The notes under the pieces were generated by a model that saw only the letters and a program-made list of their open reading frames with translations, had not been told where the DNA came from and ran no database searches. The translations under genes and the position numbers were made by a program. Below, piece after piece: positions 24,384 to 32,518 of a stretch of 64,000 nt of DNA (positions within the stretch are counted from its first letter, which is position 1; each line of letters starts with the position of its first letter). The stretch comes from Desulfamplus magnetovallimortis. Its GTDB lineage: Bacteria > Desulfobacterota > Desulfobacteria > Desulfobacterales > Desulfobacteraceae. Location: NCBI RefSeq assembly GCF_900170035.1, contig NZ_LT828549.1, positions 34,845-98,844 of the forward strand, given 5' to 3'.

Positions 24384-25034
24384 TTGTTGTCATCCTTGTT
24401 AAAATTGAGGTTTCTGGAAATTTACCCACTTTGGGTCTGGCATAGCATTAGTAATTTCCTAATGTTAAACTCATCAGTCAAAAAATTATCTCTCTGTGAG
24501 TACCAAACATAGTATTTTCAAAATAATCGAAAACACAATATAAAGACGGCATCCTTCGTTTACCGCCTTACACTTTTCGGGGCACTATGCCAATTTGTGC
24601 GAACTCTTTCCCGAGAAAAGTGTACTATCCCGAAAAAAGCGTAATGTACTTTTGGGATGATATGAAGAATGCCATAAAGACTTTCATCTTTTTGATTGCG
24701 ATGCATGGTGCATCATGGCCTTAAGGAGAGCTTCACGCCTGACATGAAAAACCAGAACAGGTTTCCATGCCAGAATCAGGAAGTTACTATTTCAGAATCA
24801 TTATTGATTGTCAATTATTCTTTTAAAATGAGTAACCTTTTATAAGAAAATTCCGCAACTGCAAAAAAGCAATAAGATGTCGATTTTGAGTATTAAATAT
24901 GAAAGCTATCTCCTGGGGCTGAAACGAACATCAGTTTTACTACCACAAAGTGAGATTGTTATCATTGACAACCCGCATTTTGTGGCATACTTTTCAACCT
25001 GCTCAACTCTTCTTCAATTTTATTTCAAGAATTG
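24384..25034 (+). other. Non-coding interval with fragments of repeat families A and C
   Basis: About 650 bp. A family A-like palindrome at 24675-24722 (GACTTTCATCTTTTTGATTG, then GATGCATGGTGCATCATGG) and a family C left end in reverse at 24866-24892 (AGCAATAAGATGTCGATTTT) are visible. The rest is AT-rich and shows no gene. Confidence 0.6.
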
Positions 25035-25181
25035 TTATTCAATGAGAAACTTCTTTGGAACCGTGGCATCCTTCATTTGCCGCTTAACCTTAACGTAATA
25101 CCATGCCCATTTTTCGGGAATCTTAATCCTGAGAGTGTAAGTTGCTTTTGTTTCGATATGAAAGATGCAGGAGTCGCTCAT
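25035..25181 (-). CDS. Possible 48-aa small protein
   Basis: An ATG-started minus-strand frame ending at 25035. It encodes a basic peptide with a tryptophan/tyrosine patch, RIKIPEKWAWYYVKVKRQMK, and ends FLIE. The composition is protein-like and the frame is complete, but no ribosome site is strong and I know no family. It may be a relic of a larger gene. It lies divergent from the HTH gene at 25220. Confidence 0.3.
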   Translation of the reverse strand: MSDSCIFHIETKATYTLRIKIPEKWAWYYVKVKRQMKDATVPKKFLIE

Positions 25182-25219
25182 TAATCAAGGCAACCATAAA
25201 AAAAGAAAGAATTTTTATC

Positions 25220-25602
25220 ATGAACAATATAGAGTTTAAAAAATAAGAGCTGCTTTTGGTAAAACCCAGAAAGAGATGGCACAGATACTGGGTACTTCCC
25301 TGAAAGCAATCCACAGTTATGAACAGGGTTGGAGGACTATACCTCATCATGTGGAAAGGCAACTGCTTTTTATTCTTTCAAGAATGGACCCTGAAAAACA
25401 GGATGTTAAAAAATGCTGGGATATCATAGATTGTCCTGATGAGAGACGGGAAAACTGTCCTGCATGGGAATTTAACTGCGGAGACATGTGCTGGTTTATC
25501 AACGGAACCATTTGCAGCGGTAAACCACTTAAAGACTGGAAGACAAAAATTGCTTTATGCAAGAGTTGCAGAGTGTTTAATCATTTTTTTGATCAGGAGT
25601 AG
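25220..25602 (+). pseudogene. HTH / two-CW domain protein with a homopolymer frameshift near its start
   Basis: From ATG 25220 the frame reads MNNIEFKK and then stops at a TAA that follows six A residues (25238-25243). One more A would continue into IRAAFGKTQKEMAQILGTSL, an XRE-type helix-turn-helix. The rest of the protein holds a cysteine/tryptophan 'two-CW' domain: KKCWDIIDCPDERRENCPAW, then FNCGDMCWF and CKSCRVF. Translation could alternatively begin at the ATG of 25276, giving 108 aa with half an HTH. It ends 7 nt before the serine acetyltransferase gene, so it is probably the operon regulator. The lesion may be real decay, phase variation or a sequencing error in the A-run. Confidence 0.7.
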
Positions 25603-25609
25603 TGGTGTT

Positions 25610-26611
25610 ATGTATTCAAACAGAAAAGCCTGCACGCTGGAAAAACAGAATGCAACATGCAAAAATGGCAATGAGATGATCTGTGCACACAGAAAAAACC
25701 TTCCGGATGTCATTGATAGTATTCTCGGCCAGATTGACGATGAGAACTGTTTTGCCCACATTGGGGATGAACCTATACATTTTACTACATCAATAAAGGA
25801 GATGATTGATAAATTCAGGGAGATACTTTTTCCGGGTTATTTTTCAAACGAGAAACTTGACGGAGCAAACCTGAAATACACAATGGGCCAGACCATATCA
25901 AGGCTTCATGATATTCTTGCAGCCCAGATTACTCATGTCTTACGACACGATTGTCTTCGTTATGATATGCAATGCAGTGAATGCGAAGCAAATGGGTATC
26001 GAACAGCTCTTAAGGTTATAGAGTCAATTCCTCGTTTGAGAAGATTACTTTCAGAGGATGTAAAAGGTGCCTATGAAGGAGACCCTGCTGCAAAAAGCCA
26101 TGATGAGATAATATTCAGTTACCCGGGGATATACGCCATTACGGTTTACAGAATTGCCAATCTCCTTCATGGATTTAATGTGCCTCAATTGCCGCGAATC
26201 ATGTCAGAACATGCCCACAGCATTACAGGCATAGATATTCATCCGGGAGCTGCAATTGGAAAACGTTTTGTTATTGATCACGGCACAGGTATTGTTATTG
26301 GCGAGACAAGCGTTATAGGTGACAATGTCCGTATTTATCAAAATGTTACCATAGGTGCGCTCTCTTTACCCCCAGGAGCTGGTGAAAAACTACGGGATGC
26401 CAAGCGCCATCCCACAATAGAAGATGATGTCATAGTATATTCCGGAGCCACGATACTTGGTGGTGAAACTGTTATTGGTGCCCGATCTGTAATAGGCGGC
26501 AATGTTTGGCTGACAAGCTCTGTTCCGCCTGACACAAAAGTTTTTATGGAAATCCCCAAACTTATCTATAAATATGAAAATGGAGGTATTCCCGATGGCC
26601 ATATTAAATAG
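25610..26611 (+). CDS. cysE: Serine O-acetyltransferase (EpsC-type CysE)
   Basis: 333 aa from ATG 25610; the open frame extends upstream to 25439 but overlaps the preceding gene. It makes O-acetylserine from serine and acetyl-CoA. An N-terminal helical region to about residue 190 leads into a left-handed beta-helix: [60 protein letters not shown]. The catalytic His sits in the [11 protein letters not shown] motif. The C-terminal [12 protein letters not shown] is of the EpsC subgroup. The stop overlaps the start of cysK by 17 nt, showing a two-gene cysteine synthesis operon. Confidence 0.9.
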   Translation: MYSNRKACTLEKQNATCKNGNEMICAHRKNLPDVIDSILGQIDDENCFAHIGDEPIHFTTSIKEMIDKFREILFPGYFSNEKLDGANLKYTMGQTISRLHDILAAQITHVLRHDCLRYDMQCSECEANGYRTALKVIESIPRLRRLLSEDVKGAYEGDPAAKSHDEIIFSYPGIYAITVYRIANLLHGFNVPQLPRIMSEHAHSITGIDIHPGAAIGKRFVIDHGTGIVIGETSVIGDNVRIYQNVTIGALSLPPGAGEKLRDAKRHPTIEDDVIVYSGATILGGETVIGARSVIGGNVWLTSSVPPDTKVFMEIPKLIYKYENGGIPDGHIK

Positions 26612-27518
26612 CATAACAACATCCTGCGGGCACACCCCCCTGATTTCTCTTTCAAGAATAGCCCCTGATTTACCTGGAAAAATAGTTGCAAAAGCTGAAT
26701 TTTTTAACCCCATGGGCAGCGTAAAGGATCGCATAGGGCTTGCCATGGTTGATGATGCAAAAAAGCGCGGAGTACTGAAAAACGGTGGATTGATAATTGA
26801 GCCAACAAGCGGTAACACAGGTCTTGGACTTGCCCTTGCGGCCGCAACTGGAGGTTACAGGCTTATATTAACCATGCCGGAGAGTATGAGCATTGAAAGG
26901 CGCAGCCTGATGGCTCATCTTGGCGCAGAAATCATATTGACTCCCGCTGCTGAGGGGATGAAAGGTTCAATAAGAAAGGCAGAGGAGATTCTCAAAGATA
27001 ATCCTGAAGCCTTTATGCCAAACCAGTTTAAAAACCCTGCCAATCCGGAAATACACAGAAAAACAACCGCTGAGGAGATATGGAGTGATACCGGCGGCAA
27101 TGTAGATATTCTGGTAGCTGGCGTTGGTACAGGGGGGACAATTACCGGTATTTCAGAGGTTATCAAGGCACGAAATCCATTGTTCAGAGCTGTAGCGGTG
27201 GAGCCTGCAAGCTCTCCTGTTCTTTCTGGTGGAAAGCCTGGGCCTCATAAAATTCAGGGAATCGGGGCAGGGTTTGTTCCTGATGTTTTAAATATAGATA
27301 TAATAGATGAAGTGATAGCTGTAAGCAATGAAGATGCAATGGATGCCGGTCGCAAACTTGCCCGCAAAGAGGGGATTCTCTGCGGGATATCATCCGGTGC
27401 TGCCCTTCATGCTGCCATGATTGTGGCATCAAGGCAGGAGAGTAGGGGCAAAACGATTGTTGTTGTGCTTCCTGATACAGGGGAGAGATATATAAGTACT
27501 GATTTGTTCATGAAATAG
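26595..27518 (+). CDS. cysK: Cysteine synthase A (O-acetylserine sulfhydrylase)
   Basis: 307 aa from ATG 26595, preceded by GGAGG 8 nt upstream. PLP enzyme making cysteine from O-acetylserine and sulfide. The PLP lysine is in [14 protein letters not shown], the substrate loop is [12 protein letters not shown], the phosphate loop [13 protein letters not shown] and the C-terminal [11 protein letters not shown]. All are intact and the length is standard. Overlap with cysE suggests coupled translation and the cysteine synthase complex. In a sulfide-producing anaerobe this is the direct sulfide-assimilation step. Confidence 0.92.
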   Translation: MAILNSITTSCGHTPLISLSRIAPDLPGKIVAKAEFFNPMGSVKDRIGLAMVDDAKKRGVLKNGGLIIEPTSGNTGLGLALAAATGGYRLILTMPESMSIERRSLMAHLGAEIILTPAAEGMKGSIRKAEEILKDNPEAFMPNQFKNPANPEIHRKTTAEEIWSDTGGNVDILVAGVGTGGTITGISEVIKARNPLFRAVAVEPASSPVLSGGKPGPHKIQGIGAGFVPDVLNIDIIDEVIAVSNEDAMDAGRKLARKEGILCGISSGAALHAAMIVASRQESRGKTIVVVLPDTGERYISTDLFMK

Positions 27519-27532
27519 CCCCGAATAGACCA

Positions 27533-27680
27533 GATATCTAAGGAATGAGCACGAAATAACTTTTCCATTCTGATTTACATGAAGCGGGCGAGACGCCCGC
27601 GTTCCCAGAAATAAAATGGGCACGTTGTTTAAAGCCCATTCCTAAAAGTACTTAAGGAATTGGTACGAAATAATTTTCTG
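27533..27680 (+). repeat. Repeat family E, two partial units
   Basis: AAGGAATGAGCACGAAATAA, then TTTTCCATTCTGATTTACAT, a GGGCGAGACGCCC hairpin, and a second AAGGAATTGGTACGAAATAA. A related stretch lies at 55294-55345 (GGAATGAGCAGGAAATAATT). The interval between cysK and nifS contains nothing else. Confidence 0.55.
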
Positions 27681-27779
27681 TTTTTACACCCCTCTCCAGC
27701 CATTGAGAGGGGCTTCGGGTGGTTAGGTAAATGGGCAAGTTATTAAAAAACAAGTCCTAAACTAATTCATGACAAGATA

Positions 27780-28946
27780 CTACCGCCTATTCCAAAACGG
27801 AGACATATCCCTCAGCCGCTTTATAATAGGTGGCATCTTCTCAATTATATAGTCCATCTCTTCCTTTGTATTATATGTTGAAAGAGAGAACCTGATTGTT
27901 CCATGTGCTGACTCAAAAGGCACCTTCATGGCCATGAGTACATGGGAAGGATCAAGTGAGCCAGATGTACATGCAGAACCAGATGATGCGCAAATTCCTG
28001 CCTGATCCATCAGAAGTAGTATTGATTCCCCTTCAATTGCATTAAATCCAATACTTAGAGTGTTTGGAAGGCGGTTAGCCTGATCGCCATTCACAGAAGA
28101 TGCAGGAATTGCTTCAAGAAGCGATTTTTGAAGGTGATCTCTCAATCCTCGAACTCTTTGATCCATATCCTCAAGGTGGGTTGAGGCAAGTTCACACGCT
28201 TTTCCAAGACCCACAATTGATGCTGTGTTTTCGGTGCCTCCACGTCGCCCCTTTTCCTGGTGCCCTCCCTTTAAAAATGGTGGAAATTTGATACTATTTT
28301 TTACATAAAGAGCGCCAATTCCCTTTGGGGCGTGGATTTTGTGGCCGGAAAGGGAGAGCATGTCAACGCCTGATGTTTTTTTAATATCAATTGGAATTTT
28401 ACCTGCTGCCTGAACAGCGTCTGTATGAAAAAGTATGCCCATTTCAGCGCTTTTTTGTGCAACCTCTTCCACAGGAAATATTACCCCTGTTTCATTGTTT
28501 GCCCACATCAGGGATATAATGGCTGTATTGTTGGTCATGATGCTGTATAGCATATCAAGATCAAGTATGCCTTTTTCATCTACAGAAACAAAAGATACTT
28601 GATATCCTTTTTTTGTTTCCAGATATTTATACAGATTACGAATTGCAGGATGTTCAACTGCTGATGTAATCAGATGTTTTTTTTCAGGATTCATTTCAAG
28701 GGCTGCCATAATGGCTGCATTGTCACTTTCTGTTCCGCAACTTGTAAAAATTATTTCATTGGGTTCAGCATTTATCAATGCAGCAGTTTTTGCCCTGGCT
28801 TCCTGAATCTTTTTCCCCACACTGCCACCAAAAGTATGCATACTTGATGGATTGCCATAATTTTCAGAAAAATATGGCAGCATCTCTTCCAGCACTTCCG
28901 GTGCAACCTGGGTTGTGGCGTTGTTGTCAGTATATACAATTTTCAT
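27780..28946 (-). CDS. nifS: NifS-type cysteine desulfurase
   Basis: 388 aa PLP enzyme that removes sulfur from cysteine for Fe-S cluster assembly. N-terminal YTDNNATTQVAPEV, the PLP lysine in DMLSLSGHKIHAPKGIGAL, and the persulfide cysteine in the class I loop SSGSACTSGSLDPS. The length and order fit NifS/IscS. The NifU-like scaffold gene starts upstream and ends 91 nt before it, forming a nifU-nifS operon read leftwards, convergent with cysE-cysK. RBS GGGAGAGA. Confidence 0.9.
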   Translation of the reverse strand: MKIVYTDNNATTQVAPEVLEEMLPYFSENYGNPSSMHTFGGSVGKKIQEARAKTAALINAEPNEIIFTSCGTESDNAAIMAALEMNPEKKHLITSAVEHPAIRNLYKYLETKKGYQVSFVSVDEKGILDLDMLYSIMTNNTAIISLMWANNETGVIFPVEEVAQKSAEMGILFHTDAVQAAGKIPIDIKKTSGVDMLSLSGHKIHAPKGIGALYVKNSIKFPPFLKGGHQEKGRRGGTENTASIVGLGKACELASTHLEDMDQRVRGLRDHLQKSLLEAIPASSVNGDQANRLPNTLSIGFNAIEGESILLLMDQAGICASSGSACTSGSLDPSHVLMAMKVPFESAHGTIRFSLSTYNTKEEMDYIIEKMPPIIKRLRDMSPFWNRR

Positions 28947-29037
28947 TATATTATCTCTCCCGGGATTTTTTTATTTACAGGTATTTTCCATCCATTTGTA
29001 GTTATGCTTGGGGGCATTGATAGACAGTCATGCCCTT

Positions 29038-29613
29038 TTATTGTGTTACAGGAGCTTCTGAAAGGAGAGATTCCACAATGCTTTCGATCTTTTCAACGCA
29101 TTTGCCGCATCCTCCACCAGCCTTGATATAAAAGGTGACATCTTCGGCATTTTTCAGGTTGTTATCCTTGACAGTGTCAATGATTTCAAGATCTGTCACT
29201 CCAAAGCATTCACATACCACATTTCCGGGTTTTTCCTGAATTTCAATGCCCTTGTAGGATCTGATTGCCTTTCTTAAGGCATCCTGTCCCATGACGGAAC
29301 AGTGCATTTTTTCCTTTGGAAGTCCATCAAGATAGTCTGCAATATCATCGTTGGTTAATTTTTCCGCCTCATCCAGTGTAAGACCCTTTACCATTTCTGT
29401 CAGGGCAGATGAAGAGGCTACTGCACTTGCACATCCAAATGTCATAAAGGTTGCATCAACAATACGTCCACTTTTATTGATTTTAAGAAAGAGTTTTAAT
29501 GCATCACCGCATGAGAGAGAGCCAACTTCCCCCACTGCACTTGGTTCGGTCATTTCTCCAACGTTTCTCGGGTTCAGGAAATGATCCTTGACTTTATCAT
29601 TGTATTCCCACAT
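29038..29613 (-). CDS. nifU: NifU-like Fe-S scaffold fused to a BFD-type [2Fe-2S] domain
   Basis: 191 aa. The N-terminal IscU/NifU_N domain begins YNDKVKDHFLNPRNVGE; its three scaffold cysteines sit in LSCGDALKL, FGCASAVASS and MHCSVMG. The C-terminal half is a bacterioferritin-associated-ferredoxin-like domain, VVCECFGVTDLEI with GGGCGKC. The third domain of classical NifU (the C-terminal Nfu) is absent, so it is a two-domain version. It receives sulfur from the adjacent NifS. Good RBS AAGGAG. Confidence 0.88.
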   Translation of the reverse strand: MWEYNDKVKDHFLNPRNVGEMTEPSAVGEVGSLSCGDALKLFLKINKSGRIVDATFMTFGCASAVASSSALTEMVKGLTLDEAEKLTNDDIADYLDGLPKEKMHCSVMGQDALRKAIRSYKGIEIQEKPGNVVCECFGVTDLEIIDTVKDNNLKNAEDVTFYIKAGGGCGKCVEKIESIVESLLSEAPVTQ

Positions 29614-29650
29614 ATAATTTACTCCTTAATAAAAAAGTTAATGAGTGTTA

Positions 29651-29720
29651 TTTTTTTACCGTGAACATGATTATCATTTTTATACTTGGGGGTGATTGAT
29701 ACGCAATCGTGTCCGTTTAT
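29651..29720 (+). repeat. Repeat family B, copy 3
   Basis: TTTACCGTGAACATGATTAT, ACTTGGGGGTGATTGATACG and GTGTCCGTTTATT. It lies in the divergent space between nifU and the dehydrogenase gene. Confidence 0.7.
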
Positions 29721-29903
29721 TGGTGTATCATGGTTTCAGCTTTAAGGGAGTCAGAGCTTCCTAATTTACCATTTTTTTATTTCACATGAATACAATAAAA
29801 GATTTTTTTAAAAGTTTGCCGAAAAATAAAATACTACATAGTGGCATTTTGTCAACTCTTCACCACTTATGTGTTTATCTTTAACAGGTAAAAGGGAGGG
29901 ATA

Positions 29904-30791
29904 ATGAACAAGGCATCTGATGGTATCATTATAGGATTTATTGGAACTGGAGTTATGGGTAACAGCATGGCCGGACACCTTCTAAAAGCCGGCTATCCAC
30001 TTCATCTATATACACGGACCCGTTCAAGGGCAGAAACATTATGTGAAAAAGGTGCTATCTGGGAGGAGAGCATTGCAGATCTTGCAGGAAAAAGCAATGT
30101 TATCATTACAATGGTTGGATTTCCTGATGATGTTAATCAGGTATATCTTGAAAATGGAGGAATCCTTGAAAATGCTGCACCAGGAACCCTTGTAATAGAC
30201 ATGACAACATCAAGCCCTGCACTTGCACGCAAAATCCATCAAAAGGCTGTTGAGCTGGATATAAGAGCCCTTGATGCACCTGTCTCTGGCGGAGATATCG
30301 GTGCAAGGAACGCCACTCTTTCAATAATGGCAGGTGGAGACAGGGATGCATTTGACATGGCTATGCCCATTTTGGAGCTTATGGGCAGCAACATATTTCT
30401 TCAGGGAGAAGCAGGAAGCGGTCAACATACAAAAATGGTTAACCAGATTGTCATAGCATCCACAATGATGGGAGTATGCGAAGCCCTTGCCTATGCTGAA
30501 AAATCAGGGCTTGACCCTGATATGGTTCTTAAAAGTATTGGAGGGGGTGCTGCCGAAAGCTGGTCGCTCAAAAATCTTGCCCCCCGTATAATTAAAGGTG
30601 ATTTTGAACCTGGATTTTATGTCAAACACTTTATAAAAGATATGAAAATTGCCATTGAGTCAGCAAATGAGATGGGGCTTGAGCTTCCAGGTCTTGGACT
30701 TGCCAGAAAACTTTACGAAAAACTCGCAGCTTCAGGATGTGAGAATGACGGCACCCAGGCACTTTATAAGCTTGTTGTAGGGCGATTATAA
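29904..30791 (+). CDS. 3-hydroxyisobutyrate dehydrogenase-family NAD(P)-dependent oxidoreductase
   Basis: 295 aa beta-hydroxyacid dehydrogenase. Rossmann loop GFIGTGVMGNSMAGHLLKAG at residues about 10-30, substrate motif DAPVSGGDIGARNATLSIMA near 126-145, the catalytic lysine in GQHTKMVNQIVIAS near 172, and the cofactor segment KHFIKDMKIAIE near 240. GLYR/GarR glyoxylate or tartronate semialdehyde reductases and HIBADH share all of these, so the substrate is not fixed. Strong RBS GGGAGGG. Single gene, convergent with the MFS gene. Confidence 0.85.
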   Translation: MNKASDGIIIGFIGTGVMGNSMAGHLLKAGYPLHLYTRTRSRAETLCEKGAIWEESIADLAGKSNVIITMVGFPDDVNQVYLENGGILENAAPGTLVIDMTTSSPALARKIHQKAVELDIRALDAPVSGGDIGARNATLSIMAGGDRDAFDMAMPILELMGSNIFLQGEAGSGQHTKMVNQIVIASTMMGVCEALAYAEKSGLDPDMVLKSIGGGAAESWSLKNLAPRIIKGDFEPGFYVKHFIKDMKIAIESANEMGLELPGLGLARKLYEKLAASGCENDGTQALYKLVVGRL

Positions 30792-30842
30792 AATTGTGAT
30801 AGGTTGATGTGTCTGATTTCTGTTTTTGAAATTTTTGTAAGA

Positions 30843-32078
30843 CTATTGTTGCTTTTTCAACGAAAGGAAAGTAACTCCCCAGAAAAAAATCAGTCCAGCC
30901 CCCATAAGCAGGGTTCCGCATGGAAATACAACGTCGAGGCTGAAGTAGTCCATTGCAAACCCTGCACCCATTGAGCCTGCCATCATTCCCAGACTGTGAG
31001 CAACTGTAACAATTGACATTACAGAGCCCATAGCTCCCTTTTCATTTCCGTGAATTACTGTCAGAGCCATCAGTGAAGGCATTGATATCCCCCCGCCGAT
31101 TCCAAAAACTGAAACAGCAAGCAGCAGGTTGAAATAAGATGTGGATGTATAGATCATTAGCATTGAAACAGCGCAGATTATTCCGCCTGTAACAACAAGA
31201 ATGGTTTTGTTCATGCGATCTGCAAGATATCCCATTGGAAGCTGAAGGATGCCGCTTATAAAGACCCCTAACATCACCAGAATGCCTGTTGAAGAGCCTG
31301 AAAGTTCAGGTACGCGGCTTTGGGCGAAAATTGGAAGAAAGCACCATATTATCCCGATACATGCAGTGTAGGAAAATCTGTACGAAAAAAGGCCGAAAAG
31401 CTTCGGTTCCCTTGCTATTAAGTGCCATGGAATGGGTGGCCTGTCCCTGTGTTTTATAAATTCCTGGTCAGTTGGGGGAAGAAATAATATGCAAAGCCCC
31501 ATGCCAATAAATGAAAGAATCCCCATACATGCAAAAGCTGCATCCAATGACCATATGTCATGTATTATACCTCCCATTATGGGGCCAAGACTTAAGCTGG
31601 AAAACATGGACATGTTAAACAGGCTCATGGAGTAACCTTCTCTTCCTTCCGGCGTAATTTCCCCCACATATGCCTGGACAACAGGCATAATCATGGATGA
31701 TGCAATTCCCTGTACAAACCGAATAATTATAAGAGAAGATACGCTTGATGTTATGATAAAGGCAACTGATACAACTACATATCCTGCAAGACCGATAAAT
31801 ATAAATGGTCTTCGTCCTTTTTTGTCAGAGAGAGAGCCAAAGTATGGAAGCAAAATGGTTCGGGAAAATGAAAAAGAGCCGAAAATAAGACCCACATAAA
31901 TTCCTGAAGCTCCAAGATCATTTGCATAGATTGGTAGAAGGGGCACCACAATTCCAACACCTGTAACTGTTGAAAAAATGATGAAAAAGAGGGTAAGAAA
32001 AATTTTTTTGTGGGAGGAGGGGATAGTCATGGACATAATGTCCCTGAGCCTCCCGATGTAATTCAGTTCAGGCTCCAT
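30843..32078 (-). CDS. Major facilitator superfamily exporter
   Basis: 411 aa with about 12 hydrophobic helices. Motif A between helices 2 and 3 is GSLSDKKGRRPFIF, and a similar degenerate GYLADRMNKT occurs between helices 8 and 9. An antiporter-type motif C-like glycine pattern (SLGPIMGGIIHD) is present, which argues for drug or metabolite efflux (DHA1-like). The substrate is unknown. The start could also be the Met at residue 15 or 17. Confidence 0.8.
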   Translation of the reverse strand: MEPELNYIGRLRDIMSMTIPSSHKKIFLTLFFIIFSTVTGVGIVVPLLPIYANDLGASGIYVGLIFGSFSFSRTILLPYFGSLSDKKGRRPFIFIGLAGYVVVSVAFIITSSVSSLIIIRFVQGIASSMIMPVVQAYVGEITPEGREGYSMSLFNMSMFSSLSLGPIMGGIIHDIWSLDAAFACMGILSFIGMGLCILFLPPTDQEFIKHRDRPPIPWHLIAREPKLFGLFSYRFSYTACIGIIWCFLPIFAQSRVPELSGSSTGILVMLGVFISGILQLPMGYLADRMNKTILVVTGGIICAVSMLMIYTSTSYFNLLLAVSVFGIGGGISMPSLMALTVIHGNEKGAMGSVMSIVTVAHSLGMMAGSMGAGFAMDYFSLDVVFPCGTLLMGAGLIFFWGVTFLSLKKQQ

Positions 32079-32243
32079 GGGGCCTCTATATATCCACTTT
32101 ACAGAGGATTTGCAATATTAAAAACCTCAATTTCTTTTTTCCGCATGACCCTTAAAAAAAATGGTAATTGCATTGATTTTTGATCTTCAGCTACATGATA
32201 TATCTGGTGAAATAAATGTGACTCTTCTCTTGTTAACTTACCA

Positions 32244-32272
32244 TTGACAAAAAAACAAAGCTCATATATTTA
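32244..32272 (+). promoter_or_regulatory. Candidate sigma-70 promoter for the SulP gene
   Basis: TTGACA at 32244-32249 and TATTTA at 32267-32272 are separated by 17 nt, upstream of a leader of about 240 nt. No other gene or structure is seen in the 440-nt gap from 32079 to 32518. Confidence 0.4.
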
Positions 32273-32518
32273 CTGATACTTGTATCAATTAAAGATTGAA
32301 TATAAGTGGTTGCTTGGCCACATAAAGTCACAAGTCAAGTGTATTTTTTGAAAGTAAGTGAGTTTTTGGAAATTTAATTAATCGATGTATCAAACCTGAT
32401 GGTCTCGTAAACAGTTGGAAATGCCGGAATCGTTATTCATAATTTCAATGGTGTGCGGCGCAAAAAATCCTGAAGTCTGGCTTTTGCGGGAACCTCAAAC
32501 TAACAAAGGGAGAATCCA

